A stretch of 18,878 bases of DNA from Prevotellaceae bacterium (GTDB lineage Bacteria > Bacteroidota > Bacteroidia > Bacteroidales > UBA932): assembly GCA_031278495.1 (NCBI GenBank), contig JAITKG010000160.1:1-18878 (forward strand). Reading direction: 5' to 3'. The position numbers and the translations under genes are program-made. This document shows, piece after piece, positions 15,296 to 18,878 of this stretch (its first letter is position 1; the number at the start of each line of letters is the position of its first letter). Under the pieces are notes generated by a model that ran no database searches, was not told where the DNA came from, and was given only the letters and a program-made list of their open reading frames with translations.

Positions 15296-16795
15296 TTAGA
15301 ACCGGAAGCCTAATGTTACCATAAATTTACTGGTAAATATATCCAAAGACGTCGTATCAGGATTTCCTTTGTATAGTATGTAATTTTCCTTTAAACCCGG
15401 TGCAAACGAATAGGCGGCGTCTACCGAAATAAACCGCCCGCGGTAGCCAAATCCCACCGAACCTATTTGCGTATCCGCAAAACCTTCCCGTGCATTTTGA
15501 TACCACGCATAACCGGCGCGTATGGCAATGTCATTTATTTTATATTCCCCGCCAATGCGAATATTGGCTGTCGTCCGGCAATCCTCTTGCAAACGTTCAT
15601 TATCCTTCCGGTAAGAATTTGTTACGCCTTTTTCGTTGGATATTCTCGTACGGGCAAAATTTACGCCTTCATAATCGACGCTCAACAACGCCACCGTGCC
15701 GAAAGTATAGGCAATGCCCGCGCCCCATTTCACCGGCGTAGTAATCCGGTAGTCGTCGTGCCCTTCTATGAGTTCGGAATATTCCACGCCTTTAATGTTC
15801 GACGCCATGCGTTCATTCCATGTATTCCGCAGGAACATCCATGTAGGCGTGTGGATGTAAGCGCCTACACGCAAACCGCCCACCGGGCGCACAATAACGC
15901 CGAATTTTGAATTATAGCCCACACCGCTGGTCGATATGTTGGTTTCATGGTTCAGTCCCCGATAGCCTGTTGCATTGAAATCGGCATGATTGACTGCCTG
16001 TTCGTCGTATTCTTCATGAAAATTGTTCGTAACACTCTGCAAACCGAACGTCATGCCGAAATAGAACCGGTGCGATATGTTCATCCCGAAATTAAAGACA
16101 TATTCGCCTACATGCCCTGACTGGTCGCTATAATAGGACTGATCCACATCGCCCGTCTGGAAAATCTTGTCAAGGTCATCGGGGGTGTTCGCGTCGAAAT
16201 TTTCCGTAGCGCCAATATAAGCGCCGTCCCTGTTTTCTACATAGTGGATGAGTCCCGTTTTCATTGCCAGCCATTCGGTATTGGTAGCATCGTTGTCGAA
16301 AGCGTCGTGCAGCACGCCGTCTATGCTAAGACCCATTGCCAATGCACGAGGCAGCGAAGTCGTCCCCGTACGTCCATTTGCCGAAAAACGTTGCGGATTA
16401 TTTTGCAGTTTATTAAATCCTATACCGAAATTAAAGCCCACCAGACCGCTGGTATTATGCGTATCAAAAGCGGATACCCACCCTGCATTCGCAATGCCTG
16501 TGCGTGTTTTAAGTTCGGATGTTTGATTGTTCAGGTACTTTCCCGATGTAGAAGAAAACACCAGTTCCGGCGTAATGGAAAACTCCGAAGAGCGGAATAC
16601 CGCCACGCCGGCAGGATTGATACTTAATGTGGTAAAATCACCGCCCAGTGCAGTAAAGGCGCCGCCCATCCCTTGGAATCGCGCGGTTCCTTCATAAATG
16701 TTTTGCGAAAAGCGAAGCGCATCTTCATACGTCTGGGCTACGGCAAAACTGGTACTGCAAAGGCTCATAAATAATATGTATATATTCTTTTTCAT
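15296..16795 (-). CDS. FadL/OMPP1-type outer-membrane beta-barrel protein (paralogue 2)
   Basis: The 499-residue precursor has a signal peptide (MKKNIYILFMSLCSTSFAVA) and the sequence GMGGAFTALGGDFTTLSINP followed by AGVAVFR. This matches the OMPP1/FadL start GGA-x-A-x-GGD-...-NPAG better than paralogue 1 does. The rest is a beta-rich barrel ending in GFRF. Likely role: passage of a hydrophobic ligand through the outer membrane; substrate unknown. The ATG at 16795 is chosen since it gives the signal peptide; the frame stays open for 124 more codons upstream, but that part is Arg/Ala-rich out-of-frame translation of the lipoprotein gene and of a dispersed repeat. No -7 box is seen in the 115-bp gap to the lipoprotein gene, so it may be co-transcribed with it. 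Confidence 0.87.
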   Translation of the reverse strand: MKKNIYILFMSLCSTSFAVAQTYEDALRFSQNIYEGTARFQGMGGAFTALGGDFTTLSINPAGVAVFRSSEFSITPELVFSSTSGKYLNNQTSELKTRTGIANAGWVSAFDTHNTSGLVGFNFGIGFNKLQNNPQRFSANGRTGTTSLPRALAMGLSIDGVLHDAFDNDATNTEWLAMKTGLIHYVENRDGAYIGATENFDANTPDDLDKIFQTGDVDQSYYSDQSGHVGEYVFNFGMNISHRFYFGMTFGLQSVTNNFHEEYDEQAVNHADFNATGYRGLNHETNISTSGVGYNSKFGVIVRPVGGLRVGAYIHTPTWMFLRNTWNERMASNIKGVEYSELIEGHDDYRITTPVKWGAGIAYTFGTVALLSVDYEGVNFARTRISNEKGVTNSYRKDNERLQEDCRTTANIRIGGEYKINDIAIRAGYAWYQNAREGFADTQIGSVGFGYRGRFISVDAAYSFAPGLKENYILYKGNPDTTSLDIFTSKFMVTLGFRF

Positions 16796-16840
16796 ATTGT
16801 TGATTTCTATTTTATAGTTTCTGATTTCTGATTTTTTTAT

Positions 16841-16891
16841 GGATTGCTTCGCTTTGCTTGCAATGACGGGACTGCAACAGGCGTCAGCCAA
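16841..16891. repeat. Dispersed repeat (REP-like) plus GC-rich element
   Basis: 16841-16867 starts GGATTGCTTCGC and ends GCAATGAC. Translated on the minus strand it gives VIASKAKQS, a peptide that recurs as a spurious hypothetical-protein tail in many genomes because the DNA is a common intergenic repeat (recall, not searched). It is followed by GGCGTCAGCC (16880-16889), a copy of the local GC-rich element. Confidence 0.6.
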
Positions 16892-16910
16892 TTCCTTATT
16901 TTTAATTATC

Positions 16911-18257
16911 CTACCGCCTGCTGCTGCTGGAGTTGCGCGAACTGCCGCTACTGGAACTTCCGGAACTGCGCGAGCTGCTGCTTCCCGTACTGCCCGAACT
17001 GCGCGACGATGAGCTGCCGCTGCTCCGGTAGGAGGAAGAATTAGTGCTTTGCGATGGGCTGGAGGAGCGCGACGTGGACTCACTCCGGGACGATGACGAG
17101 CTTCTGCTGCTGCTTGCCGGCGGCGTGTAGCTGTTCGTATTCGACGATGAGCGCGTACGGCTTTCATTGGCGCTGGACGGCGTCTGGTAGTTACTGCGCG
17201 TATTGGTAACAGTGCGGTTGTTTGTCGTATTCCTGGAAGTACTGCTACGCGATGTTGCGCCGGTATTATAAGTCGAACGCCCGGAGGATTCGGGACGGGT
17301 GTAAGCCTGTACGCTTCGCACCGCCCTGCTGCTTACGTTCGATGAAGTTGGCGCAGTAGTCCTGCCGGCGGTGGCATTGGTTCCGGTGGTGCGCGCAGTC
17401 CTTCCCACAACAGCCGATGAACGGCTGGTAGTGGCTGCCCTGCTTACGGAGCGGGTGGAATTTACCGCGCTGCGCGTTGTAGTGGTTGCAGGGTTGCGGC
17501 TACTGCCCGCCACTTGCCGGACTTGCGGCGAGCGGACAGCCGACCTGCTGGTGGTAACACTCCGTCCCTGCGGCGACCGCGAAGAAGAGGCGATGCTTGA
17601 TAAGGAACGTCCATAGCGGGAATTGCTGTGGTGTGCATAGTAACGGTTGCCGTGATGATAATAAGGCGGATGGTGATGATAGTAGAAGGGGGAATATACC
17701 CGACCATAATACCCGTAATAATAGGGGCTGTACCATGCGTCGTAATAATACGGGCTGTACCACGAGTAGTATCCCCAATCCCATGCGTAATAGGGGGTGT
17801 AATAGCGCCACGGGCGGTAATAATAGGGATAGTAAACCGAGCCATAATACCAGGGGTCGCTGTATTCCAAATTGATGGTTACGGTATATTGGGGATCGTC
17901 GAACATCCTCAGGCGGCGCTCGTAGGAATCCTCGTTATCCGCTATGACGTAGGTTTTATCCGGCTCGGCGTCAATATATATGGAATTGGTATCGGCGTTA
18001 ATGTAGACCACGTCGTTGCCGGATTCGTCCGGCGCGTAGGTAGTTACCGGCTGCGACGCCGCCACCACTGTTGCGCCGGTTTTCATTTTCAACTGTTCCA
18101 GTTCGGCATTATATGCCGGCGTTGCTGCCTGGGTGGAGGGCGTGTAATAAATATCGTCGTAAGCAGTAGCTGCCGGGCGGGTATTACCGCAACCGTTGGC
18201 AAGCAACATCGACGCTGCAACGATAAAGAGGATAGTACTAAATTTAAGTGTTTTCAT
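16911..18257 (-). CDS. Low-complexity lipoprotein: Tyr-rich middle, Ser/Arg/Thr-rich tail
   Basis: The 448-residue precursor has a signal peptide with lipobox ANGC (Cys23). Residues 24-130 are ordinary sequence with YDDIYYTP, YINADT and YERRLRMFDDP. Residues 131-208 are dominated by Tyr, Trp, Pro and His (for example YYPYYYRPWRYYTP). Residues 211-448 are almost only Ser, Arg, Thr, Asn and Gly, strongly basic and surely disordered. No known catalytic domain is visible. Similar Bacteroidetes proteins have been labelled vitellogenin-like only because of the Ser-rich part (recall). A basic Ser/Arg tail could bind anionic polymers such as LPS or DNA, which is inference. AGGAG lies about 9 nt before the ATG, an unusually good Shine-Dalgarno match for this phylum. 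The porin genes follow on the same strand. Confidence 0.8.
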   Translation of the reverse strand: MKTLKFSTILFIVAASMLLANGCGNTRPAATAYDDIYYTPSTQAATPAYNAELEQLKMKTGATVVAASQPVTTYAPDESGNDVVYINADTNSIYIDAEPDKTYVIADNEDSYERRLRMFDDPQYTVTINLEYSDPWYYGSVYYPYYYRPWRYYTPYYAWDWGYYSWYSPYYYDAWYSPYYYGYYGRVYSPFYYHHHPPYYHHGNRYYAHHSNSRYGRSLSSIASSSRSPQGRSVTTSRSAVRSPQVRQVAGSSRNPATTTTRSAVNSTRSVSRAATTSRSSAVVGRTARTTGTNATAGRTTAPTSSNVSSRAVRSVQAYTRPESSGRSTYNTGATSRSSTSRNTTNNRTVTNTRSNYQTPSSANESRTRSSSNTNSYTPPASSSRSSSSSRSESTSRSSSPSQSTNSSSYRSSGSSSSRSSGSTGSSSSRSSGSSSSGSSRNSSSSRR

Positions 18258-18357
18258 AATTTTATCTCCTATACTTTTATTTATTTTTATTTTTTATGTT
18301 ACGTAATGACAAATTTCATGCCAAAAAAGTTAAAAAGTAATGATTAGTGGTTAGTAC

Positions 18358-18487
18358 GGCTGACGCCGGCTGATGTGCTAATGTGACTAATGTGCTAATG
18401 TGGCTGGCGCGGCAGCAACTTTCAACTTTCAACTGCACCGTTAGCCGTTAATCGTTCGCCGTTTGCTGTTGGGCTGGCGCGGCAGCT
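18358..18487. repeat. Composite intergenic repeat, copy 2
   Basis: The order is: GC-rich element GGCTGACGCCGGC (18358-18370), TGTGCTAATG/TGACTAATG units (18371-18401), GC-rich element (18402-18419), CTTTCAA heptads, CACCGTTAGCCG and CGTTCGCCG units, and GC-rich element GGGCTGGCGCGGCAGC (18471-18486). The part from 18409 on repeats the order of 238-350 at the other end of the window. Confidence 0.75.
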
Positions 18488-18508
18488 AATTAGAAATTAG
18501 CATTTTTT

Positions 18509-18539
18509 TTTGCTTTTCTAAAAATTCTTTCTACCTTTG
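18509..18539 (+). promoter_or_regulatory. Near-ideal Bacteroidetes promoter
   Basis: TTTG (18509-18512), a 19-nt spacer and TACCTTTG (18532-18539) match both the -33 and -7 consensus at the standard distance. It is the only promoter in the window with both boxes perfect. It points right into a region without a convincing protein gene. Confidence 0.7.
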
Positions 18540-18543
18540 TAGC

Positions 18544-18760
18544 CGTATTGATGTTCTTTAACATTTTGAGTGCTTTTATTCCGCAATTTGAAATCTGGAA
18601 AATTTCAATCAGTTTAACCGAAATAAAAGCAAAACTCCACGAGAGAGAAACGTGATTTTTGCTTATAGTTAAACAGGTATTCCAGAACCTCAAATTGTAT
18701 AAGTACAGTTCACGTTTCGCATTTTATACCTAACCCAAATCTCTTTAAAAAGAGAACTTC
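18544..18760 (+). ncRNA. Candidate structured RNA (unassigned)
   Basis: Downstream of the 18509-18539 promoter there are nested complementary segments. Domain 1: TGCTTTTATT (18571-18580) with AATAAAAGCA (18622-18631), enclosing TTGAAAT (18588-18594) with ATTTCAA (18602-18608). Domain 2: GAAACGTGA (18647-18655) with TCACGTTTC (18710-18718), then CTTATA (18662-18667) with TATAAG (18698-18703), then AGGT (18675-18678) with ACCT (18687-18690). A third hairpin is TCTCTTT/AAAGAGA (18740-18755). No match to a known RNA class is recognised, and no terminator is clear, so the 3' end is a guess. An alternative is a 34-codon ORF (18551-18655, MFFNILSAFIP...) starting a few nt past the expected transcript start. 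Confidence 0.35.
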
Positions 18761-18805
18761 CCGAAACAAGACTTCCCGAATAAAAGTTGCCCCCATGTTA
18801 AAGGC

Positions 18806-18865
18806 ACGAATTACGCAGATTTTTATGTCATACGAATTACGCAGATTTTTACGGATTACGCGGAT
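18806..18865. repeat. Short direct repeats at the right edge
   Basis: ACGAATTACGCAGATTTTTA occurs exactly at 18806-18825 and 18832-18851, followed by the partial copy ACGGATTACGCGGAT (18851-18865). Just before, ACTTCCCGAA occurs at 18756-18765 and 18771-18780. The array may continue past the window. Nothing else is seen in 18781-18878. Confidence 0.8.
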
Positions 18866-18878
18866 ATAGTGCGGTAAG

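Noticed and set aside
15296..17167. 623-residue version of porin paralogue 2
   Set aside because: The first 124 residues are Arg/Ala-rich, overlap the lipoprotein gene in another frame and include the REP translation; the signal peptide begins at 16795.
17628..18347. 239-residue open frame antisense to the lipoprotein
   Set aside because: Its Val/Ile/Gly-rich sequence is the reverse reading of Tyr-, Asp- and Pro-rich codons, and the sense frame has a signal peptide and lipobox.
229..18487. Integron attC sites as an explanation for the GC-rich elements
   Set aside because: No integrase gene is visible, the modules between elements contain no cassettes, and I see no consistent attC core sites; REP/MITE-like is a simpler reading.
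18490..18693. 67-residue minus-strand open frame at the right end
   Set aside because: It reads antisense through the strong + strand promoter and the inverted repeats, has no promoter or ribosome site of its own, and shows no known motif.

Overview
The window looks like a chromosomal segment of a Bacteroidetes bacterium, most likely of the order Bacteroidales. The main reason is the promoters: many genes are preceded by the Bacteroidetes -7 box TAnnTTTG (568-575, 4392-4399, 5857-5864, 8895-8902, 11454-11461, 11889-11896, 15181-15188), and one has a full TTTG-N19-TAnnTTTG promoter (18509-18539). The gene families agree: a Bacteroidetes-type dnaN, a lipoprotein GH3 hexosaminidase, a WbqC-like protein and FadL-type porins beside a Tyr-rich lipoprotein. 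Genus cannot be told from sequence alone.

Layout. 1-227 is the 3' end of an IS5-type transposase cut by the window edge. 228-623 is a repeat-rich spacer with a terminator-like hairpin. Then come an acetyl-CoA hydrolase/CoA-transferase (624-1940) and lysA (2002-3162), which meets the leftward dnaN (3216-4343) at a bidirectional terminator. An MFS transporter (4558-5751), a divergent DUF62/SAM-hydroxide-adenosyltransferase-like gene (5873-6670), mazG (6696-7529) and an atypical SDR protein (7612-8607) follow on the + strand. After another repeat-rich spacer comes tmk (8988-9665), convergent with a YgiQ-type radical SAM gene (9681-11432). tRNA-Leu(GAG) lies at 11673-11756 on the minus strand. 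A lipoprotein GH3 enzyme (11917-13029) is followed after 2 nt by a WbqC-like gene (13032-13664). Three minus-strand envelope genes follow: a Tyr/Ser/Arg-rich lipoprotein (16911-18257) and two paralogous FadL/OMPP1-type outer-membrane proteins (15296-16795, 13754-15133). The last 620 bases have no convincing protein gene but hold the best promoter of the window and a nested inverted-repeat region that may be a structured RNA.

Most genes are housekeeping: replication (dnaN, tmk), nucleotide-pool cleaning (mazG), lysine/peptidoglycan precursor supply (lysA), acyl-CoA metabolism, and envelope functions. The unusual content is between the genes. About fourteen copies of a GC-rich, partly palindromic motif (consensus near GTTGCTGCCGCGCCAGCC) punctuate the spacers and separate modules made of 7-, 8- or 9-nt repeats. 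At six + strand genes the short repeat covers the stop codon itself, and its unit contains TAA or TGA. This mosaic, the promoter-plus-structure locus at the right end, and the apparent loss of the DUF62 catalytic triad are the points most worth checking.
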